Below are positions 36,901 to 47,584 of a DNA stretch of 64,000 nt, piece after piece (positions within the stretch are counted from its first letter, which is position 1; every line of letters begins with the position of its first letter). The stretch lies in contig NC_134935.1 of NCBI RefSeq assembly GCF_051020765.1, forward strand, positions 10,541,579 through 10,605,578, given 5' to 3'. Under the pieces are notes generated by a model. The model made no database searches. It saw only the letters and a program-made list of their open reading frames with translations, and was not told where the DNA came from. The translations under genes were made by a program, and so were the position numbers. Source of the DNA: Lasioglossum baleicum. Its lineage: Eukaryota; Arthropoda; Insecta; Hymenoptera; Halictidae.

Positions 36901-39900
36901 TCTAAATAAGTTTGAACTACCAGAAATACCACAGTAGTAATTACGATATACGAGTTAATAATGATGAAATAAATTCTTTTCAGTGGTGCTTGTATATCTG
37001 CACGGACGCGAAAGAACTTCTTCTGAATCTCATAACGGTAAGCAAACTCTTTTACTCATTTCCATGTTTAATTATAATTTCATTTCAAACGTGAATGTCC
37101 GTCGTAGTTTTAGGCAATGAAGTTGTATAGTAACTCTGGCAATTTTCGCATTTGGAAATGCAATTTTAATTTGAAAATTATATGAATTTGCCAACATATT
37201 TGGAAACGTATGACGATTTTATAAATTTATATTCGATGATCGTTCTAATTAGGAAGTAGGAATTAATAATTATGTACACGGTTAAATTGAAATGTGTAAA
37301 TTGTGGGTTAACCTTCTCTCTCTCTCTTTCTCTCTCTCTCTCTGTATGTGTGTGTGTACTGCTATTCTAATATTAACCGTGTACATAGTAATTGAACCCA
37401 TACATTTTTTGAGCAAAATGAAAGAAAAAATTTGTCTGCATAACTATCTCTGAACTTTGATTGATTTTTAAAAGATAAGTATGTAACACTTTAAAAATTT
37501 TAATGATATTAGGTTGGCGACTAAATTCGCGACCTTTCGTTTCGTAATTCTTTTATTGTATCATTATAACCTCATTCAGTGACCATTTCTTTTGAGCTGT
37601 ATTGGAAAGTTCTGAATTTTTCGATTAATTTGATATAAAATACTCGTGCTTAAAAAATATATATAAATGACTTTGTTTGAGGAAATGTGGAGGAGAACTT
37701 AGTTGCCAACCTAATATCATTCCTAGAAAATGTGTGGAAATTTTCCATTCATCAATATTGCACCCCATACACAGTGAGGGAAGGTTAATACAAAGTATAC
37801 TGTCAAATTACCATCGATTGTGATAGGGTTCTGAATTGACTGGTCCTGGAAGCTTCTCGTTTCAGTAGAGATTACACGGTCCCATCGAATCAGGTTCGAA
37901 TACATAGCGCAGCGTCGATTATTGTCGCCGGAATTCAGCGAAGACAGGAACTTCTCACGCGGAATCTTCTGGCAACACTCGAAACAGCCCAGTGAAAGCA
38001 GCTGCTTTATCGTTAACTCGATTCGGAGCGCACAATCGCGCCCAATCCGTGAAAAGCTGTGGCCCTTTCAGCGACGGTGCGGTCGGCTCGCAGAGGAGAA
38101 CGTTTGGATGAAAGCTTGACTGGGCTTTGTTTAGTCCGTCAGCTTTTCCAAGCCGGCGAAGAGCAGCCGGAACCGGTTCGAACGTTGAAAGACGAGGGGT
38201 AAAACGTTCTATCGGGCGGCGGCGCGGCGTTCCGCGATCGCCTTTCGTTTCGACGAGGTCAACGTTTCTGCACCCTCGAGAGAGAGAGAGAAAGAGAGAG
38301 AGAAAGAGGAGAGGGCCTGGGGATCGGCTTCGAGAGCCGGCCACTTAACCCTGCCGAGACTTCACATTCTCGTTTTCGACGATTACTCGCGGCGTGAATC
38401 GGACAAGTGGTCGGCCGAGGAGAGCCGGCACCGTCGTGTCGCGTCGACACACGACCAAGATTCGAAATCGGCGGGATGTTCGGCGTCTCCGAGAGCCCGC
38501 AACCTCTGCGACCACCCCCGAAAATCAAGAGACTCTTCGCCGGGGGAACAATGACGCGATACCTACTCGAACTGCACTCGACAGTTTCTTTCCTGGCGAG
38601 ACGATAGTCTCTTTCTCTCTCCTTTTCTATCTTCGGCCAAACTTTCCAGCTTCGGTCTCTTCAGCTTGTACCAACTATCCTTCGATGAAATTTTTCTGTG
38701 TTTGTAGTGTACATAGCGTACAACAATCTTTAGAAACTTATTCAGTCTTTCTAATTGCTGTTGTTCACGAGAGGGGATGATTTACATATGTTTATAGGGT
38801 GTGAGAATTGGTAGGCCTAATTAATGCAAGTATTCACGATCAGAAAATTATCCCGTCTCACGATCCACTCGAATATCCTCTTTGTTGCGGATCGCAACAG
38901 CGGGCGACTATAGGACGTGCCAAATCACCCCTCTAGCGACTTAGGCCGTATAATTGACAAGGTCCTAGCAGGCGCAGGACCCTTTACGATTATTACGAAC
39001 ACCGTTACTGGATGACTGCATCATACACATACGTATGATAAGACGAGACGAGTTTTCTTGACAATTTTCCGGTACACAAAATCCAGAGACATCAAATAAT
39101 TTCAACAACTAAGAGAACATACCCATATACATACCTCTATCAACGTGTTACAAAATGTTTCATTTACGGTATGACTAAAGATAAATTGATCAAAGACAAG
39201 CAGAAACTCCATGTCGAGTCTGGTTCGAAATAAAAAATACTAAAGCCTTGATTTAAGAAAAACTTGGGATACGTGCTTTTTCTTAGATCGTGTAGCTCTA
39301 TTATTATTTGCTGAGGTCTGAATTAAACCACTATCGTGTCATTTTGCAATTAAATCGTGTGTGTCTGGTAAGAACTACAACCTCCCAGATAGCAAATGAC
39401 GACGCGACATTTAGCAACTAATAAATTGCCAGAATGACCGCGATTTTTGCCGAGTTTGCCAGCAGGAAACGAGATGCAGAGGACCCGGGACGGCAGTAGA
39501 TTTCCGGAAGGAAAGAACTGCATCCGCGACTATACTTCGTCCCGGTTTTTCCTCGATCCCTGCTCCATGATAAAAGCTTCGCCTTAATGCCACAATCGCT
39601 TTAATCCCCGCTCTACCGTCGCCCACGGATTGATCGGTTACTCACGTTTCCAGTAGCAGCTCCATTTTGCGATAAAGTTCCCTTCTGCTTCGACGATGAT
39701 ACACGTCCGAGGGATATCGCGATAGCATGCTCTCGCTGGGCAGCTCCCACGCCTGGCCTGCGGTGATCCCGACGGTGAAGAATCCCGAGGGTTTCGCGTA
39801 TGTGCTTACTGTCAGACAGTAAACCAGCTGAAGAAACAATTATCGTTTAAAGGTCGTGCAAACCTCGGACACTCGAAAACTCGGATATCGATAGGCGGAA

Positions 39901-42900
39901 AAATTGAATTTCTTTTGATGCAACTACTCTTCGAAACCGGGAAATTGATATAATTTAATTAAACGTTGCAGCTTCGCTGAGAAGTTAAAGTTAAACAGTT
40001 CTATAGGTAGCATTTCATACAAGAAGTAATTGCTTCACTTCTTTGGCGTTTCCTGTTGACTCCGCTTAACGGACTACTTTTGCTGCAATTTCCTTTTTAA
40101 ACAGAAGGTTAAAAACCAACACCATCAGCTAAAAAACGCTTGTTTATTATGTATTAAGAAATCAAGGCTCGAGAAGCACCTTCGGTTTTTTCGGCTTTTC
40201 CTTGCAGTTTAATCCATTTGGAACTGAAACTAATTCAGTCATCGTTTCACGCGATAGAGATCTATAATAATTTTGTCAACGAAGTTGAATTAAATATATC
40301 CGTGCACACGGATTAAAACGTATCTCTATACACATTATGGTATAATTGAACCCGAAATATATTTCTAAATAAAAAGTGGAACAGGAAATAAACCAAAAAT
40401 GTGAAATGGAGCTTGATTGAAGGGTGTACCTGCTCGTCGTTCTCGGTTAACAGGTTGGAAACGTTGTCGAATTAATTTGTACGGGTGGCGCCTCGAGAAG
40501 AAGAATCGATCACTGATCTAGCACTCGATCACGCAACGTATGAGCACGCCGTGAAAATTAATTGACGGAATCACACCGTTTTCTGCACGCGTCCCAACCA
40601 TCCATTAACGAATTTACTTCACGGCGGGCAAGCGCCATTCTCGATTTTGTGACGCGCGAGCGCTGACTAATTGGAAAACACAGGTATTCGGCATCGTGTG
40701 CACGCGCCCCCAATGTTCCAGGGCATTAAATAGTTAGCATCACCGAATTAACGAGGCTCGTCGCAGCGACGCCGGCTCCTTTTAACGCTTACATTTTGCA
40801 TACGAGCGTTTTCAATGACGAACAAGTGCCCTGCGCGAAATGAGCCGGCTGCTTTGGGCCAGGGCCGGGCTATTAGAAATTATTAAGCCATCGTTTACCG
40901 CGCAAGTTTCGCGAACTTCTGCTCGTGGAAAACGCCTCGGAGACGGGTCGCGCGTGCGCCGTTCGTTCTCATTTGTTTTTCCCTCGGTACAGTACTTGGC
41001 CAAAAATTTAAGGCCACTTATGATTTAACAAATTTTCATATTCAGACATTGTCAAAAATCGCCGCCTGAATGTAAGAACTAGGTAACTTGAAATTTGGAC
41101 ATTTTGAGTTATCTACTTCGTATTAAAGAAGAAATCAAATAGAATTTAATGTAAAAACTGAGTAACCTATCAAAGTAATCTACGACATCTTGTGAGCAGT
41201 GTTCAATGTAGATAAAAAATAAATACAGATTTTTATTTATGTTATAAATGGGCAACTCGACCTTAAAAAAATTTTTTTGTAATCCAAACTGATGTTTTTT
41301 CATGTATTGATCCACTTAAAATAAAGAAATATAAGCAGATATTGGCATTATGTTTTGTCACGTCCGGTGGTTCAGCCATCGATAATAATTGATCATAATC
41401 ATGTATAATATATCATTTCTAAATTTCTTTTTATACTCATACGTACTCGAATAATGTTATATGTAAAATTAAATATTAAATATTATTGTTGACAACTAAT
41501 ATTGAACTGTCGTATATTATATCATATTGCGAGCGGCAGAATCAATAGAATTAAGGAAAATCAATAAAATACATTTCGCTGTATTCTAAATTTATTCAAT
41601 GATATTCCAAATTAAAGTTGAGTTTAGTTTTAAAATAAGTCATATGAGTTACATAACAATTCCATATATTCAACTGCGAAATATATCTGGTAATGGTTTC
41701 TTTATATAAGACGAATTTTATGAATTATGAAACATTTTATGAAAATATGAATAATTACAAATGTACACTTGAGTTGTGCAATCGAATAGCTTTCGTCAGG
41801 GGTAGCACTTACTAGGCATTTTTCGTTTCATTAAATCCCTCCTTTCTTTACAGTTACAGCGATTAAAACGTCTTTATCACCAAAAATGTCGCAGAAGAGA
41901 AAAGAAAGTTTATATTTTCTGTATGGCTACATTTATTGTAATGCTTAAATATTGATTACAAACGAATCAAATTTTATTTCATCTAAAAAGAAACACATAA
42001 CATTCATATTTGTGAGACTTTGTAAAAATCTTCGTGACGAGTCTAACTCGTTAAAATACGGCAAGGGGTTAATGAATGGAATTAATTTCGGTCTGTCCAG
42101 TGGACGAACAAGTTGCACGTTTGTTGAAATTAAGACATTACATTCCAGAACATAAATTCAATGATATTCCGAAATATAAATTATATGCATTAATTGCAAG
42201 ACATAGCAACCAAAGAAGAATTTATTTCTCTCTTTAGTGGTTTCATGCAGTTGTAACAAATGTATTGATACTCTTACATTCTGGTACATAATCTCTTTAC
42301 TGTTTGAAATTACACCCATCCATTTTTGTCATAAATGCATAAAATCCGCAGTCTAATGATCACAGTTCGTATGAAAAATCTGACATTCAGCGAAAAACGC
42401 GGCAAACGACCAATTAATGGACAACAATTTCTAACGAATGTACAGAGGTATCCCAGCGAATGATAATCGCACAAACGAACATATCATAGGACCATTGAAC
42501 CACTTCAAAATACAAATTGCGGATTCCACGACAGCAATTACTTACTTTGAATATGTGGGATGTAGTCCGAACAAATTCTAAATAAATGAACGCAGTGCCG
42601 AGTATCTTCTAAAATTAGGCAACTTCACCCTACTACTGGAAATGTCCTTAAAATAAAGTGTTCATTACTAATGACTAGATTGCGGATGTTTATGCAAAAT
42701 AAAAATTTTCTGCACCAATTTTAAAATACACTCTGGTGTTTCGAAATTCTCTTTGCCCCGACTCTTCTTTAAATTAGACTTACCCATATTTATAATAAAT
42801 GCATAAAATCCGCAGTCTACTAATGACTTGCGACGTGAAGTTTGGACCCGAGAATGTTCTTGGCGGGGAGGTTAACATTATAAACAAGTTTTTTATACGT

Positions 42901-43112
42901 CGATTGGCAAAGCAAACTGAGTTTTGACTCTGGGAAGTTTGACTCACTTGAACGTTGCTACCTTGAGGGAAGATGAGGTACTTCGCCTCGAATTGCCTTT
43001 TCGTTCGATCCATCGTTTTGTTGGTCTGGTTTGCGGAAGAGACGCGTAAGGCCCAAAGTAGACACAGAAGTTTGACGACTGGAACGCGGAACGACGGACA
43101 CGCGGCCGGCAT
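27987..43112 (-). CDS. Gene C: DM4/DM12-family secreted protein, 190 aa, giant introns
   Basis: Seen: coding exons 42948-43112, 39646-39827, 30712-30828 and 27987-28095. Donors are GTGAGT, GTGAGT and GTAAGT; acceptors are TTTCTTCAG, TTTTGCGCAG and CATGTTTTAG. Phases are 0, 2, 2 with an open frame to TGA. Introns are 3.1, 8.8 and 2.6 kb and are full of transposon remnants. The product starts MPAACPSFRVPVVKLLCLLW (signal peptide), then DRTKRQFEAKYLIFPQGSNV, LVYCLTVSTYAKP, AWELPSE, HRRSRRELYRKMELL, GRACVLGAICRAA (C-x5-C), and finally ENCDVMEDRCPDGF (C-x6-C). The reading frame extends upstream to a GTG at 43127, but the first ATG in frame is at 43112 and directly precedes the hydrophobic core, so I use that. 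Exon 4 is only 35 codons and was found by phase and by the paired cysteines. Family function is unknown; secretion is inferred. Confidence 0.9.
28096..30711 (-). other. Gene C intron 3 (2.6 kb)
   Basis: It lies between exon 4 and exon 3. It holds a GA-rich run at 28165-28200, a CpG-rich block at 28.3-28.95 kb with unsupported frames, and MITE ends near 29012-29060 and 30470-30597. Nothing else is recognisable. Confidence 0.65.
31028..31195. repeat. Dispersed repeat, inverse copy of 26090-26232
   Basis: GATTTTATTTAGACTTTGTG, CGGCTTCTATTGTAATACAT and GCTCTACTAAAGATATC are the reverse complement of the 26.1-26.2 kb copy, continuing into AATTGTGAAATAAAAAA. Confidence 0.75.
32702..33356. mobile_element. 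ACCACGCTTATATTA TIR element, copy 1 (655 bp)
   Basis: The left end is ACCACGCTTATATTA and the right end TAATATAAGCGTGGT. The first 175 bp (32702-32876) form a palindrome with the same end sequence and an inner GCGCTCCACGC pairing, so three element ends are present. A second copy in the opposite orientation lies at 44721-45425. It has no coding capacity and is inserted in gene C intron 2. Confidence 0.85.
33492..33543. mobile_element. Minimal Tigger/pogo-like pair of ends, about 52 bp
   Basis: CAGTGGAACCTCGATTAA faces TTAATCGAGGTCGTACTG with only about 16 bp between. The start resembles Tigger/pogo termini. Related single ends occur near 1192-1215 and 35418-35440. Confidence 0.55.
34548..34600. 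mobile_element. Solo end of the ACTGCGGAT MITE family
   Basis: TATGACTAGACTGCAGATTT then TATTCATTTACGACAC matches the family terminus. A degenerate partner may be ATCCTCAGTCGTGAG near 35020. Confidence 0.55.
35313..35744. repeat. Two-copy tandem repeat, unit about 203-228 bp
   Basis: TTTCCTAAATTT starts each copy (35313 and 35541). Both contain CTAAATACTGTACCAAAA, CGCCAATTGAACAATTAGCT and ATAGCATCGTGTTTGGGCTC. Copy 1 alone has a 25-bp Tigger-like end, GATAATCGAGGTTCTACTG. Confidence 0.9.
37314..37358. repeat. (CT)n(TG)n microsatellite
   Basis: A CT run is followed directly by a short TG run, in gene C intron 2. Confidence 0.85.
37509..37714. mobile_element. Mariner deletion derivative, 206 bp
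   Basis: The left end is TTAGGTTGGCGACTAAATTC and the right end GAACTTAGTTGCCAACCTAA. TA flanks both sides (37507-37508 and 37715-37716). These ends follow the mariner pattern, and no transposase reading frame remains. Confidence 0.85.
41850..42045. repeat. Dispersed repeat, copy 2 (first copy at 23398-23570)
   Basis: It shares CCAAAAATGTCGCAGAAGAG-type sequence and the downstream CATAACATTCATATTTG with the 23.4 kb copy, in the same orientation. Confidence 0.7.
42180..42361. mobile_element. MITE of the ACTGCGGAT family, right half
   Basis: It carries CTTTACTGTTTGAAATTACA, CATAAATGCATAAAATCCGC and AGTCTAATGATCAC, the standard right half of the family. The left end is not recognisable. Confidence 0.65.
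42668..42827. mobile_element. MITE of the ACTGCGGAT family, complete short copy (160 bp)
   Basis: The left end is GACTAGATTGCGGATGTTTA and the right end is AATGCATAAAATCCGCAGTC. It lies about 120 bases downstream of the gene C exon 1 donor, in intron 1. Confidence 0.8.
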
Positions 43113-43571
43113 CCCGTTAAGTCCCACTGAATTGCTTCGGTCAACCGAGCCGGATTTATCTAAGCTGTTTGCTCAGGGGCAAGACGTTAAGTGACTCGAA
43201 TCGGTGGATGATATAACGACAGGTAACGCTGGTTAGAGTGTTTCGCGGCGTTTAGCGAGCAGTTTTACGGCCGGATCGTTAAACTCCTGCTTCAATTAGT
43301 CGTTAAACCGCGAGCAAGTGCGAATTGCATCAGATTCTGTTCGCGGCTCGTACCGGCAGAGAGACTCTTCGATATGTTGTGTGCGCCGCGACATAACGAC
43401 CATGATCTTCCTCGTTGGCTTCCACAGTTCACGAATGCTTCGTACAAATTAACACGCTCGCTGCTAAACAGCTGCTCGAGAAAATTAGATCAAAATGGTT
43501 CGATCGATCAATTAGATTCCAGCGATTCCTATTTCTACGAATACGGAATTGGTGCGACAATGTACAGTTTT

Positions 43572-43797
43572 CTTTCTCAAGAACAACAAACGATATTAAA
43601 AAAAAGTTGCATGGTATTATTGTGTCTACCAAACTGAATAAAAAAATGTTTTTCAAAATGCATTTCGCGAAGAAAATGTTTAAATATGCATTCTAAAAAA
43701 TTTTGTTTTTGCACAGTTTGGTAGACTCAATAATGCCATGCAGCTTTCATTGGAACTTTTTTTTATATCATTTGTTCTTCTTGAGATATTTCACGAA
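43572..43797. mobile_element. Palindromic element, about 226 bp
   Basis: CTCAAGAACAACAAACGATAT and TGCATGGTATTATTGTGTCT on the left are mirrored by AGACTCAATAATGCCATGCA and ATATCATTTGTTCTTCTTGAG on the right, with a loop of about 45 bp. Confidence 0.8.
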
Positions 43798-44720
43798 AGA
43801 AGGAAATATTAACATTTTTTCAAGGGCTGATTTCACCCCTTTGGTGCGAGAAGTAGCACGAAAAGGTGGGGTTGTATTAGGCATAAATTACTCCACTTGG
43901 GTGCAAAGTCTCGTAATTTTTGGAATTTATGGGTTCGATAGCATCCGTTGTTAGTCCTCCACCGTGTATAGTCAGCGAGTCTGTATAGTCCTCACGACAA
44001 TGTTCATCTCGAGAAATGTTTCCGAGGACGGTTCCGTACATTTATCACGGGGTTAGGATAGGATACCACTCAGCGGAAGATTAATCTATATCAGACGCAT
44101 CGTTCGCAGATCTAATTTCGCAAAAAATCGACCGGCTAGGTCGAAACTTTCATAAAATCGAGGAACCCGGAACTCCACTTAAAAGCTTGCTCGGAGACTT
44201 TAATAGAACAACACGGTTTGAAAGGCCATTAATTTTCGGCGAACTCGGGATCATGGTTTTCGGCCGTTCGATATCTGCTCGCTCGTGAAAAAAGATAAAG
44301 AAGAAGTAAAAATGAAAGAGGAGGTCTGGCGGTGTATATACACGCGTTCCAGTAATCGCGGATCATCGTCCTGCGCGAGCCAAGAAATTAGAATGATGGC
44401 ATCATCGATTCCATTCCGGAGGGGTCGTGAAATTTTACGACGGACCTCGTGGACCGTCGCGTCGTCGGCCGGGCGAAAATATAATTGGAACGTTCGCCGT
44501 TGTAAAAACGGAACGGCGGATTTTTTAGCGGAGACGATAAATTTTCGCGCTCCTGTCAACCTTTCTCCGCCCACCAAAGATCTCCCGTGGTCGTTACACC
44601 ATGAATTACAGCGTGATCGTACGTGCAATCCGATCTTTAGAAGAAAGACCGTACTTTTTCGGGCTTTAATACTTAATGAGATTGATTGAATACCTGAAAT
44701 TGATACCGGCCAGCTTTTTT

Positions 44721-45425
44721 ACCACGCTTATATTGGCTTGCCGAGTTGTCGTTGTATGCGTCAAATCTTGTAATCGAATTTTAAATCACTTTCCGATGAG
44801 CTAGAGACTTGAAACTTTAACCATAGCTCAGAACTGGATGACAATGCGATATTAAAAAACAAATTTAAAAAAAAACTGTGCGTCTAGGAGAAAAACATTT
44901 TAATATTAACCGTTACATCTCGCCGCACGACGCTCGATAGTACGTCATCGCGTTCAGCGATCCCCATTCCGCGCGCCAGCGCTCCCTACTCCACTACCCG
45001 TTCCCATCCCGACTCATCCCCACTCCACTGACCCACTTCGCACCGAAGGAGCTTAGTGTGGTGTTCCGTTCATTCAGTTCCATTTCGGACAATTTCGGAC
45101 TCCATCAAGAGACGTCGTCTCTCGGACTCATCCCCTCATTCATTCTCGCGTATTTCCGTATCTTGCGTTTCTATATATATATATATCTTACTATTTCATA
45201 CCAGTATTACTATATCATGCGTTCCATTTAAAAAAGACTAAAAAGTAGAAAATAAAAAATTTATAAAAAAACTTTTTAAAAAGTTTGTTTTTTAGACATT
45301 AGCGACTGTAAATAAAAGCGTGGAGCGCCCACGAATAAGTTTAGCGCTCCACGCTTTTATTTACGGTCACTAATGCCTAAAAATATTATTTTCTCCTTTT
45401 TAGTGCATTTTAATATATGCGTGGT
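44721..45425. mobile_element. ACCACGCTTATATTA TIR element, copy 2 (705 bp), inverse to copy 1
   Basis: It begins ACCACGCTTATATTGGCTTG and ends TTTTAATATATGCGTGGT. The interior is the reverse complement of 32702-33356, including the GCGTGGAGCGC / GCGCTCCACGC inner palindrome. Confidence 0.85.
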
Positions 45426-45481
45426 TTTGAAAGTTCTTTTATATATATTTTTTTTTACTTTGTGTTGTTAGTCTCTAGAAT

Positions 45482-45888
45482 AATAACTAAACTACGGATT
45501 TTGTATGTTTATGGAAAAAATGAATAGGTCGAATACAAAACTGAACAATACATTACACAAATTTAAGGAACTGTTTTTGTTTAATTTCGGTTTCAGACAA
45601 TTAATGTGGACAATTCTGATTTTGGAGAAAGATCCTCATTCTATTTATAGTAGAATTGAGTAGGGAGAAAATTATTTCGAGTCATATTATTTCCAACCTA
45701 TTATTTATAATCTAATTAAGAGAACAAATCAATTTCTTCGTATCTTCTATTTGTTGGTGGATGCAGATATAATTTTAATTTTGTACAAAACTGAGTGGAA
45801 AGTAAATTACTTTCCGTTTTTCTACTGTTTGGTGGAATCGAGGTAGGAATATTGTCATTTGCATAAAGATCCACGGTTCTAGATATGC
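45482..45888. mobile_element. MITE of the ACTGCGGAT family, long copy (about 405 bp)
   Basis: The left end is AATAACTAAACTACGGATTT and the right end is TTGCATAAAGATCCACGGTT. It is about twice the length of the usual copies. Confidence 0.65.
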
Positions 45889-46925
45889 AATCTCTTACCC
45901 GGCATTCAGTGAAATCGTGAAAATCCGATTTTGAAGCGTTCCTATGAAATTAGGTGCCAGTTATTTCGACTGGCCGGTAGTTTCAGAGTTGATGCCTCTT
46001 TTATATACAATTCCGCGTCCACTTTGCCGCGGTGGACATTTCTGTTATCGCGGAAGCGACGGATTTTTAACGGCTTGGTCAAACTCTCCGTCGAATGAAG
46101 TTCATCGGACCATGCGTGAATGTATTAATAAAACGTTGCTTGTGTGTTTAGCGCGGGCACACTCGCCGGTTAAATATTGGACATTTAAATAACGACGTGG
46201 AGATTTTTTCCACCTTTCCTCTTCTACCGGTGTTCTCGTTTACAAAAAGGCTCGAGAACCACGACACTCGACCGGGCTGTTCCACTACACCGGAATGAAC
46301 CATAAATCCCTGGCACCCGGTCTACCGTTTTGTTAATGTAAAATGAATTACACACGACGAACGGTATCGTGGCGATGCTCAGTCCTCCGCTGGAACTCAA
46401 CCACTGAAAAACCTCGAAATCTTTGAAATCCTAATCGAAAAAAACGTTCAGCTACTGTAACTATCTGGAACATTTCCGCCATATGTAATAATATGAAAAA
46501 ATTATGTTTTGTGTCGCAAACATTTTTTATATGGGTGAGGGCATTTCCAGAATTTCATAAAATGTTACATAAAAATGCATTGAACTTCATACGTCCTAGA
46601 TTCGGTAGGTAACGAGATATTATCGAAATCATTTCCGATTTTGAAATATACATATACTTTGGATCTACGAAAAACGAATATCCCTCCAAAAAATAGTAGA
46701 ACTACACGATCTAAGAAACAACACGGACCCGAGGGTTTTTCTTAGATCGAGGATTTACTGTACATGTACGTACATACCTGGATAATAGGTGCTCGAACTG
46801 ATGTCCCTCAAAACTTGAATATGGTAAATATATGAAATATATATCAATTGTGTTTTATTCGTAGACGACATACGAGGTATACCAGTCGGTAGGGAACATA
46901 GAATTGGATAAAAGGGTGACGATTA

Positions 46926-46985
46926 CAAGCAGACTGCGGATTTTATGCATTTGTGACAGAAATGAATGGATAAAATTTTTACAAT
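46926..46985. mobile_element. Solo end of the ACTGCGGAT MITE family
   Basis: GCAGACTGCGGATTTTATGC then ATTTGTGACAGAAATGAATG is a good match to the family terminus. Confidence 0.65.
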
Positions 46986-47584
46986 GGAACGATTACAAGA
47001 ATTTTAGAACATACATGTTATCTCCGACTTATTAAAATTAATAAAGAGAAACACTTTTTGCGGAATCGAAAATGCGGCACGGGTTCCTGTCGTCCGATCG
47101 CTTCAGAATGTTGCAAAAATCATCTCCTCACCGAGTCCCACGATTTAGGGGAGTAAGGCCAGAAAAAATCGAAAGCACCATCCTAGTGTACAACATGCGT
47201 CGAAAGTGGAAAGTCTAAATTCGGCTTTAGTCCGCGGTGCACATCGCGGAATAAAGATGAACGGTGAACATTTCTCATTGGTGAAACTCGCAGGCCGCAT
47301 ACATTTCGCATGGCCCGTGTTTGCGTATTCGCTGTAACGAATGTATCCGCACGGTGATCCACGCAACTTGGCAACGATCGGCCGTGTTCCGCTGGACCAG
47401 AAGATTATGCGGGGACGCAGCCGGGGTCCAGGTTGAAAAATCACCAAAGTTCGGGCGAGTGGCCAGGAAAACTTGAGCCGGTGTTTCCCCGGGCAAGCGG
47501 CGGGCCCTGGGCGAAACCCGGTCGACGTTACACACGCATACGAACGCATCGACTTCCGGTGGAAATGCGCGAATGTCTCCGGCC

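Larger units (their letters stand above)
30829..39645 (-). other. Gene C intron 2 (8.8 kb)
   Basis: The largest intron of the cluster. It contains the inverse dispersed repeat (31028-31195), an ACCACGC TIR element (32702-33356), a minimal Tigger-like pair of ends (33492-33543), a MITE end (34548-34600), a two-copy tandem repeat (35313-35744), a CT/TG microsatellite (37314-37358) and a deleted mariner (37509-37714). CpG-rich sequence at 37.9-38.6 kb gives long chance frames on both strands. No exon of a further gene is supportable. Confidence 0.65.
39828..42947 (-). other. Gene C intron 1 (3.1 kb)
   Basis: It contains a Tc1-like terminus (CAGTACTTGGCCAAAAATTT, near 40990), a dispersed repeat shared with 23.4 kb (41850-42045) and two MITE copies (about 42180-42361 and 42668-42827). 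The rest is AT-rich and unrecognised. Confidence 0.6.
43113..47584. other. Intergenic region between genes D and C (4.5 kb)
   Basis: It holds CpG-rich sequence upstream of gene C, a palindrome (43572-43797), an ACCACGC element (44721-45425), a MITE (45482-45888), a MITE end (46926-46985) and a repeat shared with 20.8 and 39.2 kb (about 46640-46760). No exon is supportable. Confidence 0.6.

Noticed and set aside
38127..38780. Several overlapping frames at 37.9-38.8 kb in gene C intron 2
   Set aside because: CpG-rich and GA-repeat sequence open on both strands; no family match and no plausible exon ends.
42944..43144. Upstream extension of gene C exon 1 through GTG at 43127, and a second overlapping frame
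   Set aside because: The ATG at 43112 directly precedes the signal-peptide core; the extension lacks an ATG and the other frame lacks the family motifs.
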